This document shows positions 25,244 to 34,609 of a stretch of 47,126 nt of DNA, in pieces. Source of the DNA: an uncultured Allosphingosinicella sp. (lineage in GTDB: Bacteria > Pseudomonadota > Alphaproteobacteria > Sphingomonadales > Sphingomonadaceae); NCBI GenBank assembly GCA_934539295.1, contig CAKTCN010000028.1, forward strand, positions 1 through 47,126, given 5' to 3'. Both the position numbers and the translations under genes were made by a program. The notes beneath the pieces are model-generated. The model was not told where the DNA came from and searched no databases. It saw only the letters and a program-made list of their open reading frames with translations. Positions within the stretch are counted from its first letter, which is position 1. Each line of letters starts with the position of its first letter.

Positions 25244-26847
25244 CCCAAGACCGTATCCGTATTTTCGACACGACCCTGCGCGATGGCGAGCAGGCGCCCG
25301 GTTTCTCGATGACCGAAGAGGGCAAGCTGCGTATCGCCCGCGCGCTCGCCGACCTGAAAGTGGACGTGATCGAGGCGGGCTTTGCCGCCGCATCGCCAGG
25401 CGACGCCCGTTCGATCGCGCGCATTGCCGAGAAGATCGAGGGGCCGACCATCGCCTCGCTCTGCCGTGCCACGCGTGGCGACATCCAGGCAGCCGCCGAC
25501 GCGCTGAAGAATGCGCCAAGGAAGCGCATCCACGTCTTCATCGGCACCAGCCCGCTCCACCGCGAGGCCAAGCTGCACATGAGCCGCGAAAAGGTGCTGC
25601 AGACCATCCACGACATGGTCGCCTTCGCGCGCGAGCATAGCGACGACATCGAATTCTCCGCCGAGGACGCGATCCGCACCGAGCGCGACTATCTGGTCGA
25701 GTGCCTGGCGGCCGCGGCCGGCGCGGGTGCGCAGATCCTCAATGTACCCGACACGGTAGGCTACACCACGCCCGATGAGATTTACGACCTGTTCCGGCAT
25801 CTGTGCCAGCATGTCGATCGGACGGACGACGTGATCTTTTCGACCCACAACCACAACGACCTCGGCATGGCGGTGGCGAACAGCCTCGCGGCCGTGCGCG
25901 GCGGTGCGCGCCAGGTCGAATGCGCCGTCAACGGCATCGGCGAGCGGGCGGGCAATTGCGCGCTGGAGGATGTGGTGATGGCGCTCAAGACCCGCAGCGA
26001 CTTTTACGGGATCGGAACGGACATCGACACGACCAAGATCATGGCGGCGAGCCGTGCGCTGTCCGCCGTCACCAACAGTCCGCCGTCGCGCAACAAGTCG
26101 ATCGTAGGTGCCAATGCCTTTGCTCATGAATCGGGCATCCACCAACATGGCATGCTGCAGAACCGCGAGACGTACGAGATCATGAAACCCGAGGATATCG
26201 GCCTTTCCACCGAAGGCATCGTTCTGGGCAAGCATTCGGGCCGCGCGGCGATCGCTTCGCGCGCCAAGGCGCTGGGCTTTACGATCGAGGGCGAGCGGCT
26301 GGACCGCGTGTTCGCATCCTTCAAGAGGATCGCGGACGAGGTCGGCATCATCGACACCGCCCGCCTGCTCGCCATCCTGTCGGAGGAAGCAAGCGGTGCC
26401 GACAAGAAGCTCTGGAAGCTCAACAAGGTCGACATCCGCGCGCCCGTTTCGGCCAACGCCCACCCGGTCGCGCGGATCGAGATGGAGCATGGCGAGCGCG
26501 GGCGGGTTACCGATTTGGCATCTGCCCCCGGCGCGTTGGATGCGGCTTTCCTGGCGGTCAGCCACATCATGGGCGTGGAGGCACGCGTCGATCAGCTCGA
26601 GATGCAATATGTGGCGGCCGAGCCCGGCGAGGCTGCCGAGGACGAGCAGGGCGCCAACGTGCTGGTCGAGATCGCCGTCGAGGTCGAGGGCGAGATCTAT
26701 GGCGGCCGTGCGCGGGCGCGCGACATCCTGCCCTGCTGCGTGTCGGCTTATATCGACGCAGTGAGCAATGCCGAGGCGGTCCGCCGCGTGCGCGCCAATC
26801 GCCCACCCGCCACCGTCACCCCGATCCGCGAGGTAGCGGCAGCGTGA
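25240..26847 (+). CDS. leuA: 2-isopropylmalate synthase
   Basis: A 535-residue enzyme, the first committed step of leucine synthesis (2-oxoisovalerate plus acetyl-CoA). The DRE-TIM metallolyase barrel starts [16 protein letters not shown], with [19 protein letters not shown] carrying the metal His residues and [18 protein letters not shown]. The C-terminal allosteric domain (about 390-520) contains [19 protein letters not shown] and [26 protein letters not shown], so leucine feedback inhibition is likely. The ATG overlaps ilvM (ATGA) and the stop overlaps the leuB GTG (GTGA). Confidence 0.95.
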   Translation: MTQDRIRIFDTTLRDGEQAPGFSMTEEGKLRIARALADLKVDVIEAGFAAASPGDARSIARIAEKIEGPTIASLCRATRGDIQAAADALKNAPRKRIHVFIGTSPLHREAKLHMSREKVLQTIHDMVAFAREHSDDIEFSAEDAIRTERDYLVECLAAAAGAGAQILNVPDTVGYTTPDEIYDLFRHLCQHVDRTDDVIFSTHNHNDLGMAVANSLAAVRGGARQVECAVNGIGERAGNCALEDVVMALKTRSDFYGIGTDIDTTKIMAASRALSAVTNSPPSRNKSIVGANAFAHESGIHQHGMLQNRETYEIMKPEDIGLSTEGIVLGKHSGRAAIASRAKALGFTIEGERLDRVFASFKRIADEVGIIDTARLLAILSEEASGADKKLWKLNKVDIRAPVSANAHPVARIEMEHGERGRVTDLASAPGALDAAFLAVSHIMGVEARVDQLEMQYVAAEPGEAAEDEQGANVLVEIAVEVEGEIYGGRARARDILPCCVSAYIDAVSNAEAVRRVRANRPPATVTPIREVAAA

Positions 26848-27914
26848 GCAGCGACATCAGCGACATTATCGTCCTGCCCGGCGACGGCATCGGCCCCGAA
26901 GTCGCCGCCGAGGCAGTGAAGTGTTTGGAACTGGTATCGGAGCGGCTCGGCCTGGGCTTCCGCTTCGCCGAACATGATTTCGGCGGGATCGCCATCGACC
27001 GGCACGGCGTGCCGCTGCCCGACACGACGCTGGAGGCATGCCGGGATGCCGATGCGATCCTGATGGGCGCAGTTGGCGGACCCAAGTGGGACGGTGCGAA
27101 GGAGCGGCCCGAGGACGGCTTGCTCAAGATCCGCAAGTCGTTGGGCTTGTTCGCCAACTTGCGCCCGGCCAAGGTGATCGAGGGGCTGGAGCATCTGTCA
27201 CCGCTACGCGCGGACCTAGCCACCGGATCGGACGTGCTGGTGGTGCGTGAGCTGACCGGCGGCCTCTATTTCGGCGACAAGCAATTGGGCGAGGACGCGG
27301 CGTCGGATAGCTGCGCCTACACGCGCGCCGAGATCGAGCGGATCGCGCATATCGCCTTCCGCGCGGCGCAGCGGCGTTCGGGGCGTGTGACGTCGGTCGA
27401 CAAGGCCAATGTGCTCGCCACGTCCAAGCTGTGGCGGCGCGTCGTGGGCGAGGTGGCGGCGCAATATCCGGACGTGGCGCTCGACCATCTCTATGTCGAT
27501 GCGGCGGCGATGGCGCTGGTAACGGGACCGCGCCGCTTCGACGTGATGCTGACTGAAAACCTGTTCGGCGACATTCTTTCGGACGAATTGTCGGTGATCG
27601 GCGGCTCGATCGGCCTGCTTGGCTCGTCGAGCCTCTCCGCCGACGGGCCGGGCATCTACGAGCCAATTCATGGGTCGGCGCCCGATATTGCCGGGCTGGA
27701 CATCGCCAATCCGGGCGGCGCCATTGCCAGTGCGGCGATGCTGCTCGAGGATCTGGGGCATGGCGCTGCAGCCGCGGCGCTGCGCAGGGCGGTTGAGCAG
27801 GTGCTGCTGGACGGCACGCGCACGGCGGACCTGGGCGGATCGGCGCGCTGTTCCGAGTTCGGGACCAAGGTGCGCGAGGCACTGGCCGTGCTGCTGGCGG
27901 AGCCGGTGGCATGA
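26844..27914 (+). CDS. leuB: 3-isopropylmalate dehydrogenase
   Basis: A 356-residue NAD-dependent oxidative decarboxylase. Features are [16 protein letters not shown] at the N-terminus, [46 protein letters not shown], the metal-binding region [24 protein letters not shown], and [18 protein letters not shown]. The GTG at 26844 is the coupled start (4-base overlap with leuA), and the stop overlaps the leuC ATG. The length is normal for LeuB. Confidence 0.96.
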   Translation: MSSDISDIIVLPGDGIGPEVAAEAVKCLELVSERLGLGFRFAEHDFGGIAIDRHGVPLPDTTLEACRDADAILMGAVGGPKWDGAKERPEDGLLKIRKSLGLFANLRPAKVIEGLEHLSPLRADLATGSDVLVVRELTGGLYFGDKQLGEDAASDSCAYTRAEIERIAHIAFRAAQRRSGRVTSVDKANVLATSKLWRRVVGEVAAQYPDVALDHLYVDAAAMALVTGPRRFDVMLTENLFGDILSDELSVIGGSIGLLGSSSLSADGPGIYEPIHGSAPDIAGLDIANPGGAIASAAMLLEDLGHGAAAAALRRAVEQVLLDGTRTADLGGSARCSEFGTKVREALAVLLAEPVA

Positions 27915-29356
27915 AACCGACCACGCTCTACGAAAAGATCTGGGACAATCATGTCGTCGAGCGGCGCGCCGACGGCACCTGCCTCATCTACATCGACCGG
28001 CACTTGGTCCACGAGGTGACCAGCCCTCAGGCGTTCGAGGGGCTGCGCATGGCCGGGCGGCGGGCGCGCCGGCCCGACCTGACGCTGGCGGTCGCCGACC
28101 ACAACCTGCCGACCACCGCGCGCGTCGATGCGCGCGGCATGCGCCTGCCCATCGCCGATCCGCGCAGCGCCGAGCAACTGGCCGCGCTGGAGGCGAATGT
28201 CGCCGATTTCGGCATCCCCTATATCCAGGCGACGGCGGCGGCGCAGGGCATCGTCCATGTGGTGGGGCCGGAACAGGGCTTCACCCTGCCGGGCACGACC
28301 GTGGTGTGCGGCGACAGTCACACCGCGGCGCACGGCGCGATGGGCGCGCTCGCCTTCGGCATCGGCACCAGCGAAGTGGAGCATGTGCTCGCCACGCAGA
28401 CGCTGTTGCTGAGCCCTTCGAAAACGATGGAAGTGCGGGTCGAGGGGCGGCTCGGCTTCGGGGTCAGCCCCAAGGACGTGATCCTGGCCGTGATCGGCCG
28501 GATCGGGGCTGCGGGCGGCACGGGCTATGTGATCGAATATCGCGGGTCTGTGTTCGAGGAGATGAGCATCGAGGGGCGTCTCACCGTCGCCAACATGTCG
28601 ATCGAGGCCGGCGCCCGTTCCGGCCTGTTCGCGCCCGACGAGAAGACGTTTGCATATCTCAAGGGCCGTCCCATGGCGCCGCAGGGCGAGGCGTGGGATG
28701 CTGCGGTTGCGCGCTGGAAGACGCTGCGTACAGACGAGGGTGCGCGGTTCGACGCCAGCGTCCGGATGGATGCGTCCGAGATTGCGCCGACCGTCACCTG
28801 GGGCACCAGTCCCGAGGACGTTGCGCCGATCACCGGCGTAGTGCCCGACCCGGACAGCTTCGCCGATGCGTCGAAGCGCGCGGCGGTTGCAAAGTCGCTC
28901 GATTATATGGGCCTGACGCCGGGCACGGCGCTGCAGGACGTGAGCGTCGAGCATATCTTCATCGGCAGCTGCACCAACAGCCGCATCGAGGACCTGCGCG
29001 CCGCCGCCGACGTGGTGAAGGGCCGCACGGTCGCAAGCGGGGTCAAGCAGGCGCTGGTCGTGCCTGGGTCCGGCCTCGTCAAGCGCCAGGCCGAGGCGGA
29101 GGGGCTGGACCGCATCTTCACCGAGGCCGGATTTGAGTGGCGCGAGCCCGGCTGTTCGATGTGCCTCGCCATGAACCCGGACAAGGTGCCGCCGCAGGAA
29201 CGCTGCGCCTCCACGTCCAACCGCAACTTCGTCGGCCGGCAGGGTCCCGGATCGCGCACGCACCTCCTGTCGCCCGCCATGGCGGCGGCGGCCGCGGTGA
29301 CCGGTCGGCTGACAGACGTGCGCGACCTCCTCGCCCGCACGGAGATGGCGGCGTGA
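27911..29356 (+). CDS. leuC: 3-isopropylmalate dehydratase large subunit
   Basis: A 481-residue aconitase-superfamily subunit carrying the [4Fe-4S] cluster. It begins [12 protein letters not shown] and contains [33 protein letters not shown]. The cluster cysteines lie in [13 protein letters not shown] and [13 protein letters not shown], followed by [12 protein letters not shown]. It isomerises 2-isopropylmalate to 3-isopropylmalate with LeuD. The ATG overlaps leuB (ATGA); the stop overlaps the leuD GTG. Confidence 0.96.
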   Translation: MKPTTLYEKIWDNHVVERRADGTCLIYIDRHLVHEVTSPQAFEGLRMAGRRARRPDLTLAVADHNLPTTARVDARGMRLPIADPRSAEQLAALEANVADFGIPYIQATAAAQGIVHVVGPEQGFTLPGTTVVCGDSHTAAHGAMGALAFGIGTSEVEHVLATQTLLLSPSKTMEVRVEGRLGFGVSPKDVILAVIGRIGAAGGTGYVIEYRGSVFEEMSIEGRLTVANMSIEAGARSGLFAPDEKTFAYLKGRPMAPQGEAWDAAVARWKTLRTDEGARFDASVRMDASEIAPTVTWGTSPEDVAPITGVVPDPDSFADASKRAAVAKSLDYMGLTPGTALQDVSVEHIFIGSCTNSRIEDLRAAADVVKGRTVASGVKQALVVPGSGLVKRQAEAEGLDRIFTEAGFEWREPGCSMCLAMNPDKVPPQERCASTSNRNFVGRQGPGSRTHLLSPAMAAAAAVTGRLTDVRDLLARTEMAA

Positions 29357-29916
29357 ACCCTGTCACCTGTGTCGAAGGCCGCGCCTATCCGTTCGGGCGC
29401 AAGAATGTCGACACGGACGTGATCATCGGTGCCGAGCATCTGAAGACGATCGTGCGTCGCGGGCTGGGACGCCATGCGTTCGAGACGGTGCGGGCGGAGG
29501 CGGGCAATGTGCTGGACGATCCGGCCTATGCGGGTGCGCCGATCCTGATCGCGGGCGACAATTTCGGGTGCGGGTCGAGCCGGGAGCATGCCGCCTGGGC
29601 GCTGGCCGACATGGGCGTGGAGGCGGTGATCGCGCCGAGCTTCTCGGACATCTTCTCGGGCAATGCGTTCAAGAACGGCATCGTCGCGGTCGTGCTGCCG
29701 CAGGAGGCGGTGGACCGGCTGATGGAGGTGGCGCGCGAATTGCCGCTGACGGTCGACCTGGAGACGATGACGGTGACCTCGCCGCTCCAGGATCGGTTCG
29801 AGTTCCACCTCGACCCGTTCCGGCGCGAGTGCCTGATGAACGGGCAGGACGAGATCGGGCTGACGCTCGCAAGCGAGGCGGCGATCAGGGCCTACGAGGA
29901 GCGGGTGGGGGTTTAG
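29353..29916 (+). CDS. leuD: 3-isopropylmalate dehydratase small subunit
   Basis: A 187-residue swivel-domain partner of LeuC. Diagnostic segments are [55 protein letters not shown] and the C-terminal [22 protein letters not shown]. The GTG at 29353 overlaps the leuC stop, which is why I prefer it to the longer open frame. It is the last gene of the seven-gene operon and is followed by a palindromic repeat. Confidence 0.95.
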   Translation: MNPVTCVEGRAYPFGRKNVDTDVIIGAEHLKTIVRRGLGRHAFETVRAEAGNVLDDPAYAGAPILIAGDNFGCGSSREHAAWALADMGVEAVIAPSFSDIFSGNAFKNGIVAVVLPQEAVDRLMEVARELPLTVDLETMTVTSPLQDRFEFHLDPFRRECLMNGQDEIGLTLASEAAIRAYEERVGV

Positions 29917-29926
29917 AACCCACTAT

Positions 29927-30008
29927 GTCATTGCGAGCAAAGCGAAGCAATCCAGAGCGGCCTCAGAGCCTCACTGGATTGCTTCGTCGCTACACTCCTC
30001 GCAATGAC
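29927..30008. repeat. Dispersed palindromic repeat after leuD
   Basis: The outer arms GTCATTGCGAG and CTCGCAATGAC (11 bases) and inner arms CGAAGCAATCCAG and CTGGATTGCTTCG (13 bases) form a long imperfect hairpin. Elements of the ATTGCGAGC..GAAGCAATCC type are scattered in many bacterial genomes between genes. It probably also ends or protects the leuD transcript. Confidence 0.75.
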
Positions 30009-30038
30009 GGAGCGGGGGTAACGAGCGCCGGTTAGCGC

Positions 30039-30260
30039 TTAACGGCGGTGGCCGCCATCAACGGCGTCGCGGACCGTGTCCTTGAGGCCGCCCCAGGCAT
30101 TCTGGGCCTTGCCTTCGGCCTGGTCGGCCTGGCCTTCGCGCTTGATCTTCTCGTCACCAAGGATGTTGCCGATGCCTTCCTTGATGTCGCCGCCGACCTT
30201 CTTGAGGCTGCCCTCGGTGCGATCCGGGTCGATGCCTTCGCGATGATTGTCCATGTTCAT
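30039..30260 (-). CDS. CsbD family stress protein
   Basis: A 73-residue hydrophilic protein of the CsbD/YjbJ family. The signature is RTEGSLKKVGGDIKEGIGNILGDEKIKREGQADQAEGKAQNAWG. It is very rich in charged residues, Gly and Ala, with no cysteine or membrane segment. Relatives are induced by general stress and stationary phase; the molecular function is unknown. The first codons read MNMD, so the start may be at 30260 or the second ATG six bases in. It stands alone, downstream of the leu operon on the opposite strand. Confidence 0.88.
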   Translation of the reverse strand: MNMDNHREGIDPDRTEGSLKKVGGDIKEGIGNILGDEKIKREGQADQAEGKAQNAWGGLKDTVRDAVDGGHRR

Positions 30261-30333
30261 TCTCCGTAAGAGGTTTGGACGATCAACGAAGCGAGCGCCG
30301 GCTTTGTTCAGAAGGATGCGACGGGCCGTTGAC

Positions 30334-31227
30334 TCAGGCGGTCCGCGCCTCCGCCTCGATCCAGGTGCGAAAGGATGCGAGCATTGGATCAGCCCTCTCC
30401 CTCTCGGGATAGACCAGGTAATAAGCTTCGTCGGTCGCGAGCGGACGATCGATGATGATCACGAGTGCGCCGTTCTCCAGTTCAGGCTGGATCAGATATT
30501 TGGGAATGAGCGCGGCGCCGGCCCCTGCGGCGGCGGCATGGGCGAGCATGAGGAAATGTTCGAATCGGGCGCCGGTGGCGGCAGGTGCCTCCAGCCTCTC
30601 CGCGGCGAACCAGCGTGTCCATGCATCGGGACGCAACGCCTGAACGAGCAGCGACTTGCCGAGCAGGTCGGACGCGCGCGCAACCGGGTTGGCGGCCAGC
30701 CAGGCCGGTGCGCAGACCGGCACTGATTCCTCCTCGAACAGAAAGACGTGGTCGGCGCCGGGCCAATCGGGATGGCCGAAGTGGATAGCCGCGTCGAAAT
30801 CCTCCTGACCGAAGTCGAACGGTGCGACGCGCGCGGCAAAGTTGACGATCAGTTCGGGATGCTGCGCGGTCAGCCGCGGCAGGCGCGGAGCGAGCCAGCG
30901 CATGCCGAAGCTGGGCAAAGTGGCGATGGCAAGTTCGTTGCCGGGGCGCCGGTCGATCAGGCGATGCGTGGCGGCGCGGATGCGCTCCAGCGCCGGGGCG
31001 ATCTCGTCGGCATATGCACGCCCATCGGCATTCAGTGCAACACGGCGACCGGCGCGGTCGAACAAGGGTGTCTGCAGCCAATCCTCCAGCAAGGCGACCT
31101 GGCGGCTGATCGCGCTCTGGGTGAGGCCGACCTCGGCGCCCGCGCGCGAGAAGCTGCCGGTGCGCGCGGCGGCGGCGAAGCTGTTCAGCGCGCTCATTGG
31201 CGGCAGCAGGCGGCGGGGTTCGCTCAT
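30334..31227 (-). CDS. LysR family transcriptional regulator, GcvA-like
   Basis: A 297-residue LysR-type regulator. The N-terminal winged helix (about residues 12-70) reads LNSFAAAARTGSFSRAGAEVGLTQSAISRQVALLE; the rest is a periplasmic-binding-type effector domain. The N-terminal pattern MSALNSFAAAARTGSF is of the GcvA subgroup. The ATG at 31227 follows TTTGGA; a GTG at 31236 is an in-frame alternative. It is divergent from the 2-oxoadipate dioxygenase gene, 90 bases away, and so is the likely regulator of that gene and perhaps of the ast genes behind it. Confidence 0.9.
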   Translation of the reverse strand: MSEPRRLLPPMSALNSFAAAARTGSFSRAGAEVGLTQSAISRQVALLEDWLQTPLFDRAGRRVALNADGRAYADEIAPALERIRAATHRLIDRRPGNELAIATLPSFGMRWLAPRLPRLTAQHPELIVNFAARVAPFDFGQEDFDAAIHFGHPDWPGADHVFLFEEESVPVCAPAWLAANPVARASDLLGKSLLVQALRPDAWTRWFAAERLEAPAATGARFEHFLMLAHAAAAGAGAALIPKYLIQPELENGALVIIIDRPLATDEAYYLVYPERERADPMLASFRTWIEAEARTA

Positions 31228-31317
31228 TCCAAACACTCATCAGGATATGAAAGCTTCTGATTTGCGCATGAAGGCGGATCGGGAGCAGAAAGGCAAGCGG
31301 AATGAAGGAGTCTCGTC

Positions 31318-32337
31318 ATGCCTGATGCGAATGAGAGCAACATTCACCGGCTGGTTGCCGCGGTGGCGGGCGAAGATGCCGCACGCACGACCTTCTCGCA
31401 GCTGATGCTGGACGAGAGCCTGGTTGCCGAGCGTGGCGGACAGGTGTCCCGCGCGTCCTTCGCCATGGCGTTGAACGCCTTGCTCTTCGCCGACCTGCTG
31501 AAGCGCGTGCCGAGCGGCAGGCGCTATGTCGATCATGCTCTGGCCAAAGGTGGGACGGTCTGCTTCGACCATGGCGCGCTCCGCACCATCCGTTTTGCCG
31601 AGGGTGCGACGGGTGACCTTCCCGGCGGGATCGACGCCTTTTCGCGGATCCTGGAGCCACTGGGCTATGAGGATGCGGCACTCTACCCGCTGCCCAAGCT
31701 CGGCATGACGGGCCACGCCTTCCGCCATCGCGATCTTCCTGAGGCGATCCCGCAATTCTTCGTCTCCGAACTGCATGTGGACCGGTTCGACTTCGAAGAT
31801 GCAGCGCGGCGGGTCTTCGGCACCTCGCGTGACCCGATCGATGCGGCGACCGCTGCTGTGCTGGCGGACTTCGCGTCAACCGGTTCAGCGGACTTCGATC
31901 GGGCCGTCGCCGCGCTGCCGGTGATCGCCGGCGCGTTCGATCGTCAGCACGACGTGCCGGGCGTCGCCGATTACGAGGCGCTGCTCGCCCAGTCGGGTGA
32001 GGCGGCGTGGATCGCGACGGAGGGCAATGCCTTCAATCATGCGACTGATCGCGTGGCGGACGTCGATGCGCTGGCCGACGAGCTCAAGGCTGCCGGCTGG
32101 GACATGAAGCCTGCCGTTGAAGTGTCGAAGAGCGGGCGAGTGCGCCAGACTGCGCTGCGCGCCGATCCCGTGGAGCGACGATTCATCGCCGAGGATGGCA
32201 GCGAGGTCGTTCGCACAGTGCCCGGCTCCTTCTACGAGTTCATCGCGCGCGACGTGGATGCGGAGACCGGCAGGCTCGACCTCGCCTTCGACAGCGGCAA
32301 CGCGACCGGCATCTTCGGCATGACCAAGGCCGCCTGA
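31318..32337 (+). CDS. hglS: 2-oxoadipate dioxygenase/decarboxylase (DUF1338)
   Basis: A 339-residue DUF1338-family protein. The characterised member HglS of Pseudomonas putida converts 2-oxoadipate to D-2-hydroxyglutarate in lysine catabolism, using Fe(II) and oxygen. The three metal ligands can be placed: His85 (CFDHGALRTI), His241 (NAFNHATDRV) and Glu307 (PGSFYEFI), with spacing close to HglS. FRHRDLPEAIPQFFVSELHVD is also typical. The ATG at 31318 follows GGAGTC. It is cytoplasmic, divergent from a LysR regulator and 62 bases upstream of an ornithine/acetylornithine aminotransferase-like gene, so it may act in lysine or 2-aminoadipate breakdown together with that aminotransferase. Confidence 0.82.
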   Translation: MPDANESNIHRLVAAVAGEDAARTTFSQLMLDESLVAERGGQVSRASFAMALNALLFADLLKRVPSGRRYVDHALAKGGTVCFDHGALRTIRFAEGATGDLPGGIDAFSRILEPLGYEDAALYPLPKLGMTGHAFRHRDLPEAIPQFFVSELHVDRFDFEDAARRVFGTSRDPIDAATAAVLADFASTGSADFDRAVAALPVIAGAFDRQHDVPGVADYEALLAQSGEAAWIATEGNAFNHATDRVADVDALADELKAAGWDMKPAVEVSKSGRVRQTALRADPVERRFIAEDGSEVVRTVPGSFYEFIARDVDAETGRLDLAFDSGNATGIFGMTKAA

Positions 32338-32399
32338 ACCATTTTCATCTGCGGCCCGACGGGACTAAGAGCGGGCGCAGAGCATATCGAGGATTGAAC

Positions 32400-33602
32400 A
32401 TGTCCGACAACATCATGGGCGTCTACAACCGGGCGCCGATCGAGGTGGAGCGGGGCGAGGGCGTCTGGCTCTACGACCGGGATGGCACCGAATATCTGGA
32501 CTGCGTGGCCGGCATCGCCACGGACGCGCTGGGCCATGCGCATCCCAAGCTGGTTGCCGCGCTGCGCGAGCAGGCCGACAAGCTGTGGCACGTGTCCAAC
32601 ATCTTCCGCATTCCCGCGCAGGAGCAGCTCGCCAGGCGTCTGACCGGTGCGACCTTCGCCGACGTCGCCTTCTTCGGCAACTCGGGCTCCGAGGCGATCG
32701 AGGCGGCGCTGAAGACTGCGCGGCGCTATCACAGCCAGAAGGGTCATCCGGAGCGGATCGACGTGATCGGCTTTGCCGGGTCCTTCCACGGCCGCACCTA
32801 TGCGGCGATCAACGCAGCGGGCAATCCGTCCTACGTCGAGGGCTTCGGTCCGCGCCTGCCGGGTTACATCCAGCTCAGCGTCGACGACCAGGCCGGCATC
32901 GAGGAAGCGATCGCGCGTCCGACCACGGCGGCTTTGCTGGTCGAGCCGGTGCAGGGCGAGGGCGGTGCGCGGGCGTTGACCGGAGAGTGGCTGAAGCGGG
33001 TGCGCGAACTGTGCACCCGGCATGGCGTGCTCCTCATCTATGACGAGGTGCAGAGCGGCATGGGCCGCACGGGCAAGCTGTTCGCGCACCAATGGTTCGA
33101 GGGCGTCGAGCCCGACATCATGGCGATCGCCAAGGCGTTGGGCGGCGGCTTCCCCGTCGGCGCCTGCCTCGCCACGGCCGAGGCAGCGAGCGGCATGACG
33201 GTTGGCGTTCACGGTTCGACCTTCGGTGGCAACCCGCTCGCCATGGCGGTCGGCATCGCGGCGTTTGACGAGATCGCCAGTGAAGAGACGCTGGCGCATG
33301 CGCGCGATGTCACGGAGGCGTTCAAGCAGCAACTCGGCGCGCTTGCTGCCCGCTATCCTGACATCGTCGTGGAGCTTCGCGGCAAGGGGTTGCTGATCGG
33401 CATCAAGCTGGTCGATGCAGTCAACAATCGCGACTTCATGGCGCTGGCCCGCGACCAGAAGCTGCTGGTTGCCGGCGGCGGCGAGAATTGCGTGCGCCTG
33501 CTCCCGGCGCTGATCATCAGCCATGAGGAAGTGGCCGAGGTCGTAAAGCGCATCGAAGCGACGTTCGAGGTGGTGCGCGGGCGTCAGGCCAAGGCGGCCT
33601 GA
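32400..33602 (+). CDS. astC: Acetylornithine/succinylornithine aminotransferase
   Basis: A 400-residue class III PLP aminotransferase. Features: YDRDGTEYLDCVAGIATDALGHAHP, FGNSGSEAIEAALKTAR, FAGSFHGRTYAA, VEPVQGEGGARAL, YDEVQSGMGRTGKLFAHQWF and the PLP lysine in AIAKALGGGFPVGA. The sequence fits ArgD/AstC proteins, which act on N-acetylornithine, N-succinylornithine or succinyldiaminopimelate. The overlap with astA (TGATG) points to the catabolic AstC role, but it could also serve arginine or lysine synthesis. The start at 32400 follows ATCGAGGATTGAAC. Confidence 0.85.
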   Translation: MSDNIMGVYNRAPIEVERGEGVWLYDRDGTEYLDCVAGIATDALGHAHPKLVAALREQADKLWHVSNIFRIPAQEQLARRLTGATFADVAFFGNSGSEAIEAALKTARRYHSQKGHPERIDVIGFAGSFHGRTYAAINAAGNPSYVEGFGPRLPGYIQLSVDDQAGIEEAIARPTTAALLVEPVQGEGGARALTGEWLKRVRELCTRHGVLLIYDEVQSGMGRTGKLFAHQWFEGVEPDIMAIAKALGGGFPVGACLATAEAASGMTVGVHGSTFGGNPLAMAVGIAAFDEIASEETLAHARDVTEAFKQQLGALAARYPDIVVELRGKGLLIGIKLVDAVNNRDFMALARDQKLLVAGGGENCVRLLPALIISHEEVAEVVKRIEATFEVVRGRQAKAA

Positions 33603-34609
33603 TGCTGGCAGTCCGCCCGGCCGGGCCGGCCGATCTTGATTCATTGATGGAGCTTGCGGTCCTCTCGGGCCGCGGCTTCACCAGCCTGCCCGCGGACGAG
33701 CCGGTGCTGGCCGCGCGGCTGGAACTTTCGGCGGCAAGCTTTGCGGGCAGCGTGGCGCCGGCTGAGGCGTGGTACACGCTGATGCTGGAGGATACGGACA
33801 CCGGCCGGGTCGAGGGCGTCGGCGGGATACGTGCAGCAGTTGGCGTCAAGCGACCGCATTTCTCGTTCCGCGTGGTGACGCTCGCCCAATATAGTTCTGC
33901 GATCGAGACGCGATTCGATCACCAGGCTTTGGTGCTGGTCAATGAATGCGCAGGCTGGACGGAGGTCGGATCCCTGTTCCTGCGGCCCGAGCGGCGCAGC
34001 GGCGGTGCGGGGAGTCTCCTCGCCCGATCGCGCTACATGCTCATTGGGGCTGAGCCTTTGCGCTTCAACCAGACTGTCATGGCCGAGCTGCGGGGCTGGT
34101 TCGACGAAGGCGGCCATTCGCCCTTCTGGGAAGGCGTCGCGTCCAAATTCTACCGACTGCCGTTCGACGAGGCCGACCGCATGACGACCTCGACCGACGG
34201 CCAGTTCATTCTCGACCTCGCGCCGCGCCATCCGATCTATGTCGAATTGATGGAGCGCAATGCATGCGAGGCGATCGGCCGCGTCAACCGCGAGGGGGAG
34301 CCTGCCGCGGCGATGCTGGCGCGCGAAGGTTTCGAACGTTCGGGACTGGTGGACATATTCGACGGCGGTCCGACCATGACCTGCGCCCGTGACAATGTGG
34401 CAACGATCCGCAACGCGCGCGATTACCGTGTGGAGGTGGACGCCACCGCACAAGGTGACCTGATGCTGGTTGCCACCTCCGGCATCGAGAATTTCCGATG
34501 CGTGCGTGCCGCCGCCATCCGCGAGGGCGATGTTGCGGCAATCACGCCAGAGACCGCCCGTGCGCTTCGCGTCGAGAGCGGCAGTCGCATCAGGGTAAGC
34601 GCGGGATGA
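33602..34609 (+). CDS. astA: Arginine N-succinyltransferase
   Basis: A 335-residue acyltransferase of the AstA/AruG family (GNAT-like fold) that transfers succinyl from succinyl-CoA to arginine, the first step of the AST pathway. It starts LAVRPAGPADLDSLMELA, and characteristic segments are GFTSLPAD, NECAGWTEVGSLFLRPERR, GGLLARSRYMLI-like GAGSLLARSRYMLI, FWEGVASKFYRLPF and FDGGPTMTC. Its ATG shares a base with the upstream stop, and its stop overlaps the astD ATG, so the three genes are coupled. Confidence 0.9.
   Translation: MLAVRPAGPADLDSLMELAVLSGRGFTSLPADEPVLAARLELSAASFAGSVAPAEAWYTLMLEDTDTGRVEGVGGIRAAVGVKRPHFSFRVVTLAQYSSAIETRFDHQALVLVNECAGWTEVGSLFLRPERRSGGAGSLLARSRYMLIGAEPLRFNQTVMAELRGWFDEGGHSPFWEGVASKFYRLPFDEADRMTTSTDGQFILDLAPRHPIYVELMERNACEAIGRVNREGEPAAAMLAREGFERSGLVDIFDGGPTMTCARDNVATIRNARDYRVEVDATAQGDLMLVATSGIENFRCVRAAAIREGDVAAITPETARALRVESGSRIRVSAG

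Noticed and set aside
27668..29263. 531-residue open frame antisense to leuB/leuC
   Set aside because: Shadow frame caused by GC-rich third positions of leuB and leuC; no motifs.
31228..31317. LysR-box search in the divergent LysR-hglS gap
   Set aside because: Only an imperfect ATG..CAT symmetry around GAAAGCTTCTGATTT was found, not distinct enough to call a binding site.
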